This document shows positions 1 through 13,849 of a DNA stretch of 64,000 nt, piece after piece (the stretch's first letter is position 1; each line of letters begins with the position of its first letter). The translations under genes were made by a program, and so were the position numbers. The notes below the pieces were generated by a model. It searched no databases and had not been told where the DNA came from. It saw nothing but the letters and a program-made list of their open reading frames with translations. Where the stretch lies: the NCBI RefSeq assembly GCF_003254395.2, contig NC_037647.1:10235050-10299049 (forward strand), given 5' to 3'. Source of the DNA: Apis mellifera (Eukaryota; Arthropoda; Insecta; Hymenoptera; Apidae).

Positions 1-1377
1 TTATAAATGTTCAACTTTTAATCCTCTGTTACCATCAAACAATGAAGGAAAATGTGTGCAATGTGGATTAAAATTTCAATATTCTTTTGTAATGTTTGGT
101 AAATATTATTTAATGTGTGTATATATATATGTGATTTATTTTTTTATTTATTAAAAATACTCATTATATCATTATAAATTACATATAAAGAATAACATTA
201 AAAACAATTAAATTTTTATAAAAATATTTTAATAATTTAAAAAAATGTTTATAATATTTATTGAAATTGTAATTTAATTATTTGTAAATATAAATTGTAA
301 TTAATATATTTATAATAATTTTTATAACAATATTTACAAAATTACAGAAATTTTACCATTGGTTGAATTTGAATTAGAAGAAAGTATATCTGATGAAGAA
401 GCAGAAAAGTTAATAAATGAATCATCATTATCTAATGATATTTCAGATACAGATCAATTTTCTGTTAATACTGAAGTAGATCTTTTTACGGCCCGTTTAA
501 TGAAATATGAGGTATCATCATAAATTCATAATAATTTTACTAAGAAATGATGTGCAGATATAATTTCATTTGAATTTCAAATTTATAAAAATGTTTTGGA
601 TTTTTGTATTTGATATTTTTTTATTTAATAACATATAAATATCAATTTATATGAAATAATAATTTAAAATAAATAATTTCAAATAAAAGTTATATTCTAT
701 CTTATAAATAAATTAATTTGAAATATTAAGTTAATTTTTTAAATAACAATATTTCAAAAATTTCTATATTTGCTCATCAAATTTATAATTATTAACTTAT
801 AATTTCATAAGTTAAAAATATTAATGCGTAATATATAATTAATAAGTAATAATATTATATATTGAATATCTTTGATTATTTATCTTTCAATAAGAATATT
901 ATATTTTTATCATACATTTCACAGATATTACATGTCAAATTTATTTATTTTAGGAAAAATCTAGTTCTACTATAATTGTGGGAAGAAATGTTTTAAAAAG
1001 TATGGACCCATGTACAGTATTAATTATTAAATGGCCAAAACCATTTAAAACAAGATATTTTAAAAATCTTTTACCTGATTTACAAATTACATTTTGTAAA
1101 TCTTGTTTAAAGGTATATCAAATTCATTATTCATATTATGATATTATATAAATTAAATTAATACAAAAAAATTTTAAATACTTAAAAAATATAAATAATT
1201 AAAAATTGATTAATGATATTATAGATCATTTTAAATTAAAGTATATTTATATTTAATTTGCAATAAATATAATAATTTTATTTTTTCTAGCTATTTCATT
1301 TGGATGATTATGAATTGGCTTTATTACGACATGGATACTGTCCGTTTTGTAGAACAATAAATAAGATTTCTAATTAG
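1..1377 (+). CDS. IFT122: Intraflagellar transport protein 122, C-terminal part (5' end outside window)
   Basis: Four exons are visible: 1-98, 348-511, 954-1112 and 1291-1377, ending at TAG, about 168 residues. The first exon carries a CxxC pair (CVQCG). The second reads EILPLVEFELEESISDEEAE, which resembles the conserved segment near the IFT122 C-terminus. The last two give CKSC and a final HGYCPFCR, so the tail looks like a zinc-binding region with paired cysteines. IFT122 is a WD40/TPR subunit of the IFT-A complex, which drives retrograde transport in cilia; in insects that means sensory neurons. The WD40 and TPR parts lie upstream of the window. The assignment rests on recalled family sequence. 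WDR35, a related IFT-A subunit with a similar tail, is the main alternative. Confidence 0.72.
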
Positions 1378-1911
1378 TATTTTCTATTAATTTATATATA
1401 TATATATTTATACATAATTTATATATATATATGTATATAATTTTATATTGTTTTTATTGTAAAAAATTATCGTGATTCAATTTAAACCTATATTAATATA
1501 TTTTCTATATTAATATTATAATTTTATAATTATAAATTCTATATTATCTATATTTCTATATTAATATATTTAATTATTTTTTTTTTCTTTCTTATTTTTA
1601 TATTTCTTATTCTAAACATATAATAAAATATATAACTAATAAAATTTGTTTATAGAAATTTGTTTTAATTTTATTAAAATTATGTAAATTTAATAAATTA
1701 GTTAATTAATAAAGTGTAAAATATATTTAAATAATTTATATTATTGAATCGAATTTTATATGTAATGAATAATTTAACAATCCAGTTATGTAAACATAAG
1801 CAGATAGTAAGTTAGTTTTCATTTACATGCTAATTATTCTAATTTCTTGGATACCGTTGTACGAAATCTAAAGTAGAATTGTATGTATTTCGAACAGTTA
1901 TAATTTGGAAG
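1378..1911. other. Intergenic spacer between IFT122 and the CUB gene
   Basis: AT-rich non-coding sequence. The left part should hold the 3' UTR of the upstream gene. Bases from about 1790 to 1911 are less AT-biased and probably hold the promoter and 5' UTR of the downstream gene. No ORF or RNA gene is seen. Confidence 0.6.
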
Positions 1912-4703
1912 ATGTTCCGTATAGTTTGGTTGGTAATTTTTTTTTTTGGAAATTACGTTAATTGTCAATTAAATAATGATAATATTACTGAAATTCAAAA
2001 TTCAATGACTCGTGGAAAGTGTAAGTAATAGAAAAATAAGTATTATTTCTAAAATATTATACTATATTTATATTATATTGTATTTATAAATAATATTAAA
2101 GAAATTGAAAAAATAATAAAAATTATATAAAACTATATATATAATTTGATAAATTATTAAAAATTATATTTTAATTTTTGCTATGTAACTTAATTATATA
2201 AATTATTATATAAATATTCATATATAAAAATAATTCATATATAATATCAAATTATTAAATGAATTTTTAAACAGTTTTCCCGCTCTTCAGTGTTATTCGT
2301 TTTGCAAACTCACAATGCCTTGCTAGCAACAATTTAAATGGTACATGTTTTACTAGAAGAGAATGTCGTGATTATGGTGGAACACCATCTGGTACTTGTG
2401 CAAATGGACATGGTATTTGTTGTGTTTGTAAGTAATTTAAGAATTTAATTAATTTTTTTATATTTAGAAGAATATTTAATAAAAACTTGAATTTTATGTC
2501 TACAGTTCAAAAAACATGTAGTTCCACAACAAATGTAAATAATACATATTTTATAAATCCAGAATATCCAACAACTTATGAAGGACAAGGCCGATGTACA
2601 ATAACAGTACAACGTTGTAATTCGAACATTTGTCAAGTAAGTTAATAAAATATATTTAAAACTTTAAATTTATATTATTATTTGATAAAAATTATTTTTG
2701 AGATTTATTATTGAACTGAATAGAATGTGTTGACAAAATATATAATAATGAAATATATAATAAATATAACTATAAAATTAGTTTAATATGTAATATATAT
2801 TCTTATTTTCTGATTTTCATTATATTTATATTTATATAACTTATAATATTATAAAATAATACCAATTTATAATTGATATTATATTAAATTGATTTTAGCT
2901 ACGTTTGGATTTCTTGGAATTTACTCTTGCTTCACCAAATGCTAGCGGAATTTGTGACTTTGAGTTTCTTTTAGTTTCTGGATCTGGAAGTATAGTACCT
3001 CGAATTTGTGGAGAAAATGCAAACCAACATTGTAATAAATAAAACTACTAAAAATAGTTAAATAAACCTATAAAAATTAATAATAATTAAATATAAATAT
3101 AAAAATTAACTATATATAATTATAAATGAATATATTATAATATTATATTAAATATTTAATTATATAATATATTTATTATTAAATAATATAAGTGATATAG
3201 TTAATTTAAAATATTGATTTAAATTTTTCAGTATATGTGGATTTCAATGGTGACACACCTATTATGATATCAGTTGACACTAACTCTAAATATAAAGATC
3301 GTTGGAATATAAGAATTCAACAATTATCTTGCGATTCTACATATAAAGGCATGTATATTATATCCTTTTTTATCAAATATATTTCATAATTAATAAAATT
3401 TACAAATTTGCTTGTATTATATTATATAAAAAAAAATAGTAATAATTTTATTTATAAAATTTATAATTTTTTTTATATTTTAAAAAATAAAATATTGAAA
3501 AAATCAATTTTTTTTTAAATTGTAATAATATTAAAAAAATATATTTTTTAAATTATATAAAATTAGAATTAAGAATCATCTAATGTTTAAAATAAAATAA
3601 AATAATATAATATCAAAATATACCAATTGATAAAGAATTCTTTTTATAGCTCCAAATGGATGTTTACAGTATTATGATAGTGTCTCAAATATTGTAACAA
3701 GTTTTAACTATGGCACAACACAAAATCCAAGAGGTATTATAACTACTTAATTTATATGAAGAATAATTAAAAAATTAAACAGATTGTCAATTATGTAAAT
3801 ATACATAAATGATGAAAAACAATTATAAAAACAATCTGATTAGGCAATAGTGAAATAATTAGTATTTTAAAAAAAGAATTTTAAAAATTAAATTTCATAA
3901 ATTAAATTAGATATTATTTAAATTTTTAATTCAATAATATAAATTATTTTAGCACCAGAATTTGGTACACGACAAATTGCAAATACAAATTATGGTGTAT
4001 GTATAAGAATGGCACAAGGATATTGTGCTATTGAATGGTCTCAAACAAATTCAAATTCATTTTCTGTTTCTGGAGATACAGGTTCATTTGATTCTACTAT
4101 AATAGGTAAAATATATTGTAATATTTTAATTAATTTATATTTTAATAATTTATTTATTTCTATGATATATATCTATAGTTATATTAGTAATATTAAGATT
4201 ATAATTTTAGAAAGAAAAAAAATATAATTACAAATTAAAATTTAAAAATCAATAGAATATCAAATTTTTTATAAAATGTTTATTCTTGTTTAAATTTAAT
4301 ATAATAGTTATTTTGTACAAATACAAACTTATTTTTTAATTTTGAATATAAAAATATTAAAATATATTCATCCTAAAATTATATAATATTTATTATTTTT
4401 TTATTATTTATTTCTCTAATAAAAATTACAGAAAAATGATTTATTATTTTTTCCTTTTTGAAATAAATTAATATTTCAAAATTTCATTCAATATTAAAAA
4501 TAAGTGAATCAAAAAATAGGCACTGAATATGCAGCACAAGCAGGAGAAAACTGTACCCAAGATTTTGTTATTATTCCACACCCATTTCAAAATGGTATTG
4601 CAATTGGTACAGAAAGATTTTGTGGAAATGGTTTTGTAACAAAAACATGTAAGTATATTTTTATATAATGATCATATTTAAAGTATATGTATATATAATA
4701 TAC

Positions 4704-4745
<42 letters not shown>

Positions 4746-4893
4746 ATTAATAAAAATACAACTAATAATTTTTTTCACTTTAGCATATTCCAAACCATTT
4801 GTGTTATATGTTATTACAAATGGAAATGAATTTGAAGAAGTTGAAAATAAAGGATTTTCATTGACATATCGTCAAATACCTTGTACAGTTTGA
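1912..4893 (+). CDS. Secreted CUB-domain protein
   Basis: Nine exons join into 372 residues: 1912-2020, 2275-2427, 2506-2636, 2899-3031, 3232-3348, 3650-3733, 3953-4105, 4520-4648 and 4784-4893. The N-terminus, MFRIVWLVIFFFGNYVNC, is a clear signal peptide. Residues about 50-90 form a small cysteine-rich module (CLASNN..GTCFTRRECRDYGG..GTCANGHGICC). CUB-like sequence follows, including NPEYPTTYEG and the later APNGCLQYY and SFNYG motifs typical of an insect family of secreted CUB proteins. No protease domain is present. The substrate or partner is unknown; binding of an extracellular protein or glycan is only a family inference. Intron 5 appears to use a GC donor (3349-3350), because the GT alternative nearby shifts the frame into a stop. 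Confidence 0.85.
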
Positions 4894-5432
4894 ATTGATA
4901 TTTGATATTATGAAATATAAAAATTAATGTATAATTTAATGTATAATATTTTTAATTATATTTATGTAAATAAATTAAAAATTAAAAAATATATTTTTAA
5001 TGAAAAAAAAATTAAAAAGAAATAAGAAATATTAAAAAATATAAGTATTATTTTATCATGTATACTCACAAATTATATTAATGCAGAAAATATTTAAAAA
5101 TTATTTATATAAATGTTTTTATCTTATATATAGATATTTTATTATTTATTAATTATATTAATTTTTATATTAATTTGAAGTTTTATATTATATATATTTT
5201 TTTAACATTAAAAGTTTATTATCTTTAATATAATTTATTTTATTTCTTTTTATTATATTAATTATACTAACTTATATACTAACATATTGTACATGCTTTA
5301 ATAAAATAACATAAAATGTAATTTTATTTATATTAATTTCTTATAACAATTAAGATAAATTATAATAATACAATCAAAATAATTTTAATGAAATTGAAGT
5401 AAAAGATATTAATATAAATCTATAAGTATAAA
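4894..5432. other. Convergent intergenic spacer
   Basis: AT-rich sequence between the 3' ends of the CUB gene (+) and PTGES2 (-). It should contain both 3' UTRs. Several AATAAA-like strings occur, but too many to choose a polyadenylation site. No gene is seen. Confidence 0.6.
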
Positions 5433-7224
5433 TTATTTAGCCATTAAATATTTGCTTCCTGAGTGTGTTTCTACTTCTTTGGTCATAGCATCATACCATG
5501 TACAAAGTTTAGTATTTTCTAAAGCATCTTTAAAAGCACTACATCCTTCTATACTTTTCAAAATTCCATAAACAGCAAGATCTGATAAATTAGGCTTTTT
5601 TCCTCCCATGAATGTACCACCATGTTTTTTAATAGCATATAACCATTTGTTAATTTCATCATATAAAGATTGTCTAACATCATCTTTCAAATTATGTCTT
5701 TTTTTTAAACGTTTTGATATAAACCACATAGCTATAGCACCTATATTTATTATTATTAATCTTTCCCACATGGGAAAATATTCTTCCCATTTACCAACCT
5801 AATTAATGAAATTATTTATTATATATATTTTTTTATTATTTTTTAAATTTATATATTAGCATTAAAATTGATATACATTTTGTTTGATTATTTAATTATT
5901 GTCAAATACTTACTTCAGAAAACCAATTAAAAGTTTTGTAAGCTTCACTAAGTGTTCTATATACATTTGGTGATAGTGTATGTACAAATTCATCATCAAC
6001 CCATTGTCTCCATTTACGTTCTTCTCTATAATAAAAGATATAAATTAATCAAAATATAAAGTTTAATCTACTTCAATATAGAAAAATGAAATGTTATTAT
6101 TTGTATAATAAAACTTACATAACTTCATTAATGTTTTCATCTGAAATTAAATTTTCTTTATACATTAAGAAATATTTATTCATGATTTCATATTTCAATT
6201 TTTGATTTTCATCATGCATTGCTATACTTGGATAATATTCTACTAAATCATTTATTTTTTGTGACCTATCTTTTAAATATGATGCTAATAGAGAAACAAT
6301 CATTGAACTATCATTTAAAGGCTGATATCCTGAATCTATTTGTGCTAAAAGTATTGGTACTTTTTTATAAGATGACCAAGATATTTCTTTTCGTAATACA
6401 GGATCAACTTCCACAATATCATAAGATATTCCATAATAATCTAAGAAAACTCTGACCTAAAATATTTTTATATTTATTAATTATTAAAATTCATGATATT
6501 ATTGTTAAAAAATTAAAATTAAAATTTAATATGTAATATATGTAATAATTCTATATTTATATTTTTGTTTAAAAATATATACATCATTATTTAATTTATT
6601 ACTTATTAAATAAATTATAAAAATATAAATATTTTACCTTACAACAGAAAGGACAGGTCTGATATTGAAATAAAGTCAACTTTAATTCAGTAGAATCCAT
6701 TGGAGAAACAACCTACAATAAAAATAAGATGTTAAATTAAAAAAATATTAATATATAATATATTGAATTTAAAATTTAATATAAAATTATAAAATTTTGA
6801 ATAGATATAATATATTAATATATAAATACTTCACAAATAGAAAAATTAAAATCTAATATAAAAATCAATGTTTTAAATATAACTTTAATATTTTTAATAA
6901 TTATATTTAAATTCGATGTACTTCTCTAGAAACTGGTACTGATGGTTTTTCTTGGAGTACTTTAATTTTTTTTTCTTTCCCTTCCAAATGATAAGTTTTT
7001 GCAGCTTTTTTATTTATATACCAAGAATAACCTGTTGTAATAATTATACCAACTGGAAATCCGATAGAAATTCCTACTAAACTTGCTTTAAATATTGTTT
7101 TCAATAATGAAGATTGTCGAGATGCAGATAAAAAACTTTCATTTCGTTTTGGATATCTTTGAATGTTTGTAAAACAATATAAATTTTGAGGTAATTTTGA
7201 CAGTCTTTGTAATATAGACATCAT
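5433..7224 (-). CDS. PTGES2: Prostaglandin E synthase 2 (membrane-associated, thioredoxin/GST fold)
   Basis: Five exons, in transcript order 7224-6922, 6712-6638, 6456-6119, 6025-5914 and 5798-5433, give 397 residues; the human protein has 377. Residues 1-60 are basic and hydrophobic, with a membrane segment (ASLVGISIGFPVGIIITTG). A thioredoxin/glutaredoxin-like domain follows with the CPFC motif at residues 121-124 (QTCPFCCK). Next come the VPIL segment and a GST-C-like helical domain with RKWRQWVDD and KKPNLSDLAVYG. In mammals the family isomerises prostaglandin H2 to E2 and binds haem; its physiological role in insects is unsettled. The N-terminus suggests a mitochondrial or Golgi-membrane location. 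All splice sites are GT-AG and the frame is intact. Confidence 0.93.
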
Positions 7225-8191
7225 AAAGTCTTATATATTATAACACACAGTTAAAATAAATTAGTTATTTTAAATATTATAAAACAAATTATTTTGAATC
7301 ACAAAACTTCCAAAAAAAGATTATATTCAAATATTAATCATATTTCATTGCCATTTAATACATAATGGATCATTAGTAAATTGGAATATTATCAGAAAAT
7401 ATTCAGAAATTCGTATTTTTGTTTGTAGATTGTAAACAAATAAATACATAACTAATATGACTTATTATTTACATATATAAAAATATAATTAACTTTGATT
7501 ATATTTTTCATATATAATATTATTTATTTATAAATTATGATATATTTATATAGAAATAAAAATTTATTTTATTTTATTTTGAATATGTTTATTTCAATTT
7601 GTTATTAGAATAAAAATAATAATACTAATAAATTTAATAGTTACAAATTTTTTATTTACTTATATTATTAATAATTGATATCCAACTATTTTATAACAAA
7701 TAAATTTAAAGATTACATAATACATGCATATATGCGCACACAACACACACACATTATGCGCACGCAGAATCTCAATTATAATCGGTAGTTTATACGTATA
7801 TATTTACATTTAAAAAAGAATTGAAACTGTCAAATTTAATATTAATTATTAAATTAAATAGATTTTTAAAAATATAATCAAATTTTTATACAACATATGT
7901 GAATATTTGTGCATATTTATATATATACAAACATATATATATAGTTTGTTAATTAATATTTAAAAATACAAAGTAATTGAACTAGATTTATGAAATAAAA
8001 TTAAATGAAATTAAACATTTTTATAATTTTATTTTAAATATCAAGAATGAGTATTATATTTATCATTTTAAAAAATATTTATTTATTAATTATATTAATA
8101 AATAAAAGGATATAAAGAAAATAATAAACTAACTTAACCTTAAAATTAAATAAAACTCAAATATAATTAGAAGATTTGAAAAATATTCAGT
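7225..8191. other. Divergent intergenic region between PTGES2 and RABGGTA
   Basis: Probably holds the promoters of both divergent genes. AT-rich throughout, except for a short alternating purine-pyrimidine patch at about 7722-7776 (ATGCGCACACAACACACAC and similar). No ORF is supported. Confidence 0.5.
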
Positions 8192-11100
8192 ATGGTAATA
8201 AAAATTCTTTATTTCAAATATATTTTTCGTTTTATTTTTATTTAATCACTTTTTTTATGAATTAATATTTAAATATGAAATCAATAATAAGTAAATAATA
8301 TAAATAATAAATAATACATATTATAAATAACAAAATAATTTAATATTTTGTTTTAAAATGTAATATTTTTTTCATTTTTTGTATATATATTTTGATCAGT
8401 TTATATAATTTTTAATATTTTATATTTGATATATTTATATTCAATAAAAATTATTTTAATAAAAAAATTAATTTTCAGCATGGTAGAGTAAAAGTTCGAA
8501 CAACTGCAGAACAAGAAGCATTGAAAAAAAAGGAAAGAGCTGAAAAACTTTTACGTTATAAGGCTGGAATGAGTATTGTGTTTAAAAAAGTAATTTTATA
8601 AATATATCATTTAATATATATTTCATATAATAAGATAAATTTATATTATGAATATTCAATATCATAATAGTACAAATAAAGAGATAATAATTTTTCATAT
8701 AAAAATAAATAAAAAATACAAAATAAAATTTTTATAAATAAAACTCAAAAAATGATTTTAAAAATTTATTGAGTACATATATTGGATATTTATAAATATA
8801 ATATAAATATAATGCCAGTCAAATTTAAATATTATTTATATAAACAATATACAATTGTCATATATTATAATACAAATAATATAAATTAAATAAATAAACT
8901 TAAATATAATTTAATATAATTGAATAATATATTCTTATTATTTGCAAATATTTAATTGAATAAGCAAATGATTTTTTTTATATTATTTTACTAAATTTAT
9001 TATTATTTGCTTCAATTATATTAATATTATATTAATTAATATTATACTTCAATAATTGAAATATTTTATATATAATTAAAGAAAATGAAATGAAAAATTA
9101 ATACATTACATTAAAATTTAAATACACATTAATTTAAATTAAATTATTTAATTTTATGTTATTATGTTGCAGAGAAAAGATAAGATTTATGATGAAGAGC
9201 TAATGATGGTTACTGAACGTATGGTACTACAAAATCCAGATATTTATACTTTATGGAATATTCGTAGAGAAGCATTTATAAACAATAATTGGTAATTATA
9301 GTAATAATTTTTTTATTTTTGATTATTAATATTAATTTGAATTTTTTAATATTAAATAATTATGTTTTTTACATTATTTAATATTTCTAATTTTAAATTT
9401 TAATATGTATATAATTTTATTATTTTATTTTATAAAATAATTGTTTAATATTAAATATAATTATTAATATATTATAATTATTAATATTAGTAATACTAAA
9501 TATTTAAATATTTTTATTTGTATATTAATAGTATTGTGAAAATTTTTAATATAAAATAATGAAAATTCAAATATTATAAATAATGCATGTATTATATTTT
9601 AAATTCAAGTAAAAATTATTAAAATATAAAGTTACAATTATATGCTAAGATCAATATTTATTTAATAATAATTTATATAATTATATATTATGTTAATAAA
9701 ATAGGGAAGAAAAGTTGTTAAAAGATTTTTATCAAAGTGAATTATTACTTACTGAAAATTGTTTGAAACAAAATCCTAAATCTTATTGGGTATGGTATCA
9801 ACGAATATGGATTATGAACCATTTAATGGAATGTGATTGGAAAAAAGAATTAATGCTATGCAATAAATGTTTAAATTTGGATGACAGAAATTGTAAGTTA
9901 TTAATATTATTAAATATTTTATTTTTATTATTCAAAATATAATAAAATATAATTTTTATAGTTCATTGTTGGAATTATAGAGAGTTTATTGTACAGAAAG
10001 CAGGAATTTCTCCTGAAGAAGAATTTCAATTTGCAACTTCAAAAATTTTAAATAATTTTTCTAATTATTCTTCTTGGCATTACAGAAGTCAATTATTATC
10101 AAAAATATTTCATAGTTCCAATCAAAACAGTATTTATGAAAAAAAGAAAGAAGGTAATATTTTTATAAAATATTAATGCTAATTAATATTTGTTATTATT
10201 TAATCTATTTTAAGACTATTTTATAATATATAATATCAAAAATATCTTTTTTTTTTAGAATTAGATCTAGTAATGAATGCTACATTCACAGATCCTAATG
10301 ATTCTAGTGCTTGGTTTTATCAAAGATGGTTATTAAATACCCATGAATGTTTTCCTATTCTTTCTCAAGCATTAATAAAAAATAATAATGTGATCATTTT
10401 TGCTAATAAAAATATATCAATTGAATCAATATGTTTATTAATAAATAATGAAAATAAAACTGTTCAATGGAAATCTTGGCAAGAAACAAAAATGTCAAAA
10501 TTATGGTTTGGAGAATTTAAAAAACAAATGAATCAAACAAAAAATATTGAAATTAATATTGAAAGAATATCTTACCCTTTATTCTGTATCAATCAGAAAT
10601 GGATATATAGAAAAAAAAAACATAAATATTGCTCTAATAAAGACCAATTATTAGAACAATTATCAAGTTATAAACAACTTATAGAAATGGAACCAACTAA
10701 TAAATGGGCTTATTTAACTAGTATACTTTTAATGAAAAAGATTGATTTTATAAAATTTTATGAAAATATTTTAACAAATTTAAATATTCTTATCAACATT
10801 GATTCTCTTCGTTTTAATTATTATAAAGATTTACGTAAGTATATTTAATATACTTGTTTATATATTATAAAAATTTTTTAATATCTATGTAATTAAAAAT
10901 TATAAATTTTGATATAAATTTATTTTTATTTATATAATTATTTTAATTTTGAATTATTATATTTTTTTCTAACATTTCTATATCATCATTAATAATATTT
11001 TTAAAAATTAAGTAATAAATATTTTTTTTAGGAAGCCAATTCATAATTAAATATAAAGTATATGAATTATGGTATATAGAAGAAGATCAGGAAATAAATT

Positions 11101-11474
11101 TAGAAATTGATCTTTCAGGATTAAACTTAACTACACTTAATAATAATGAACATCTCGGTTTTTTTGAACAAGTAAATCTTAGTGCAAATTGTTTATCAAA
11201 TTTATTAAATCAATTATCTTTATTACAAAATTGTAAAAAATTATCACTTTCAAGTAATCAACTAAAAAATTTAAAAAAATTTCCTACATTACAAAATTTA
11301 GAAGTTTTGTCATTAAGGAATAATAAATTAAATAATTTAGAAGAAATATTACAATTATTAAAAAGACATAAATTGAAATTGCTTGATTTAAGAGAAAATC
11401 CAATTTGTAGTACCACAGAATTACAAACTAATATTATACAAATCAATCCAGATTTACAATTATATATAAAATAA
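8192..11474 (+). CDS. RABGGTA: Rab geranylgeranyltransferase (GGTase-II) alpha subunit
   Basis: Seven coding exons give 543 residues; the human protein has 567: 8192-8194, 8479-8589, 9173-9291, 9705-9892, 9962-10153, 10259-10834 and 11032-11474. The first coding exon is only the ATG, followed directly by a GT donor. Exon 2 then starts HGRVKVRTTAEQ, matching the family N-terminus MHGR(L)KV(K)T. Prenyltransferase alpha repeats follow, with paired Trp/Arg motifs: TLWNIRREAF, YWVWYQRIW, FHCWNYREF, SSWHYRSQ and AWFYQRWLL. The C-terminal ~140 residues are leucine-rich repeats. With the beta subunit and Rab escort protein, the enzyme adds geranylgeranyl groups to C-terminal cysteines of Rab GTPases in the cytosol. 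The region between helical repeats and LRRs, where mammals carry an Ig-like insert, looks poorly conserved. Confidence 0.92.
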
Positions 11475-13849
11475 TTTTTATAAATACATACATATGCAAT
11501 TATTTAATTTATTGAATAATTGAATATTGTAGAAATATAAAAAATAAAATTGTAAAATTGTTTATGGAATAAATAAAAATACATAATTATTATTTATTTT
11601 GTATTATATATATATATATATATATGCAATTAAAAAATTTATAAAAAAATTTTGAAAAATTATTTATTTTAACTTTTATTTCTATCAATATTATTATTCA
11701 TATAACTCTTACATGTATTTATAAATATTAAAATTGATTAATGGAATTTATATATAATGTATATATATATTTTATTATTTTGAATTCATTTTATAATTTT
11801 TTTTCAATTAATTTTTATTTAAATTTTTATATAATATTAATTATTTATAATATTAAATAATTAATATTATTAAATTATTCTATAATATTTTATATTTATT
11901 ATGATATATTATTTTAGAAGGATATAATATTAATAATATATAAATAAAAGAATATAATATTTTCATAAATAAATACATGAGAAATATTTTAAATTCAAAT
12001 TTATTTGAATAAAATTATACACTTTTCAATATATTGATTTCATTTTTTATTTCTTATAAAATTATATAAGTTTGTGTTGAGTATCAATTCAAAAAACTTG
12101 TTAAAAAAAATTTGAAATTTAAGTATTAATGAATTCAGAATAGTTTAAATAAAATTTAAATATTAATAAATTCATTATCATATGAATTTTACTAAATGAA
12201 AATCTCAATTTTAAATATCTGAATTAGATATTTTACATTTTCGTCGGGATCATTATATTTAACTGTTTAAAACTTTTTTAATAGAACATATAATATTAGA
12301 TAATTTGAAATAAAAAATTTTTAAATTATATTGATAAATATTTTAAAAAGAATTAATAAAAAATTTTTAGAGAAAATTTCGATATTTAGGTTAGGAGTTA
12401 TACTTGCTTTTAAGGATTTAATTTAAGAAAATAAAAATCGAATATTATTAATATCCTTCTATTAATTTTTATTATTAAAACTTAAATATTTTCTGAATGA
12501 ATAGTTTTTAAATAATATATATTTTTTTTTTTTACTAGAGATAATATTTAATAGATTGATACGTTAAAAGATATATATTTTATGATACATATTTATATAT
12601 TACATGTTTTTTACATGTGCAAAGTTATTCAACTTGTTATGTTAAATTTTTTCTAAAATTATGAAACTTTAAAACATTTTTTCTATAATAATTTTGAAAA
12701 TAATTAATTACTTATTTCAAAGCATTAATTTAAATGATTAATATATTTATCAAAATATCTCATATATTTATAGAAATAAATTATCTTTTTTCTATTATAT
12801 TCCAATATTCATCAAATTTAAATATAAAAAAATATCATAATATTATTATTATATTATATATATTTAATATAACAGAGCTGCTATTTATTTATTTATATAT
12901 TACTAAGTATATATATTATTATTATATACTATTTTTTTATTTTATGCAAAATTATTTTATAAGGAAATATGACTTTTTATTTTTTCTAGTGTAAAATCAT
13001 TTGTTTAATATATTAATATATTTTATTTTTCTAGTTAATTTATTACATTATATTTTTTCAAATTATAATGTAGAAATAATAATTAATAATAGTAATTTAT
13101 ATATATATATATATAAATAATTCATATAATTTATATAATATATATATTATATAAGTTGTATAATCAAATTAATAATGTTGAAGAATTATTATTAATAAAT
13201 ATATATTAGAATTAAATAATTTTATTATTTTTATATTTTTATTTTAGTATTTAATTTTTAATTTGCTGCTTTTAAAAACCAATCAATAGGGAATAAAATA
13301 GTTCTAGTAGAGAACGTACTATTACTGAACGCAACTTGCATTATTGTTTGGATTACCATTCGATTTATTTATTCTCTGACATTTGATATGGCGAACAATA
13401 TGGCTTATCATTGTTAAAATTTTACTAAGCAAACTTTCCATTAAAAGATTCTAATGTTTCAGTGATACAATGATTTATTTTGAAATAATATTGTCATCTT
13501 GTTCTTTTATTATTAGTATGCGTACCTGATACTTATGATATTCCATATAGGTGAAGGTGAGCGTACATGTATATAAACGTGATACGTATGTGCACGTTGA
13601 ATCATTATTTCTCATAACCTTTTTATGAGTACGAAATATAGCAGATGCAATTAGACAATCTTAAAAGATGTGGTTAAATCCATACATCTTATAGCCGACA
13701 AGCGGCGAAGATAGTAAACGCATACTATATCTAATGGAGTGGACCGTATTGTGATTTTTGGCTTGAAGTAGATTTTATCGTATCTTCGCTTTGCGGAAAA
13801 TATTATTCACAGTCTAGTTAAGTGTGTAATCTCTACAGCGTATCATATC
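11475..13849. other. Long intergenic region and probable promoter of the YjbQ gene
   Basis: Very AT-rich from 11475 to about 13300, with no credible gene; the open frame at 12734-12994 is low-complexity Ile/Tyr/Phe. From about 13300 to 13849 the base composition is more balanced and the sequence less repetitive, consistent with a promoter and 5' UTR for the gene starting at 13850. Confidence 0.55.

Noticed and set aside
12734..12994. 86-residue Ile/Tyr/Phe-rich frame
   Set aside because: Low-complexity AT-rich intergenic sequence without family resemblance or splice context.
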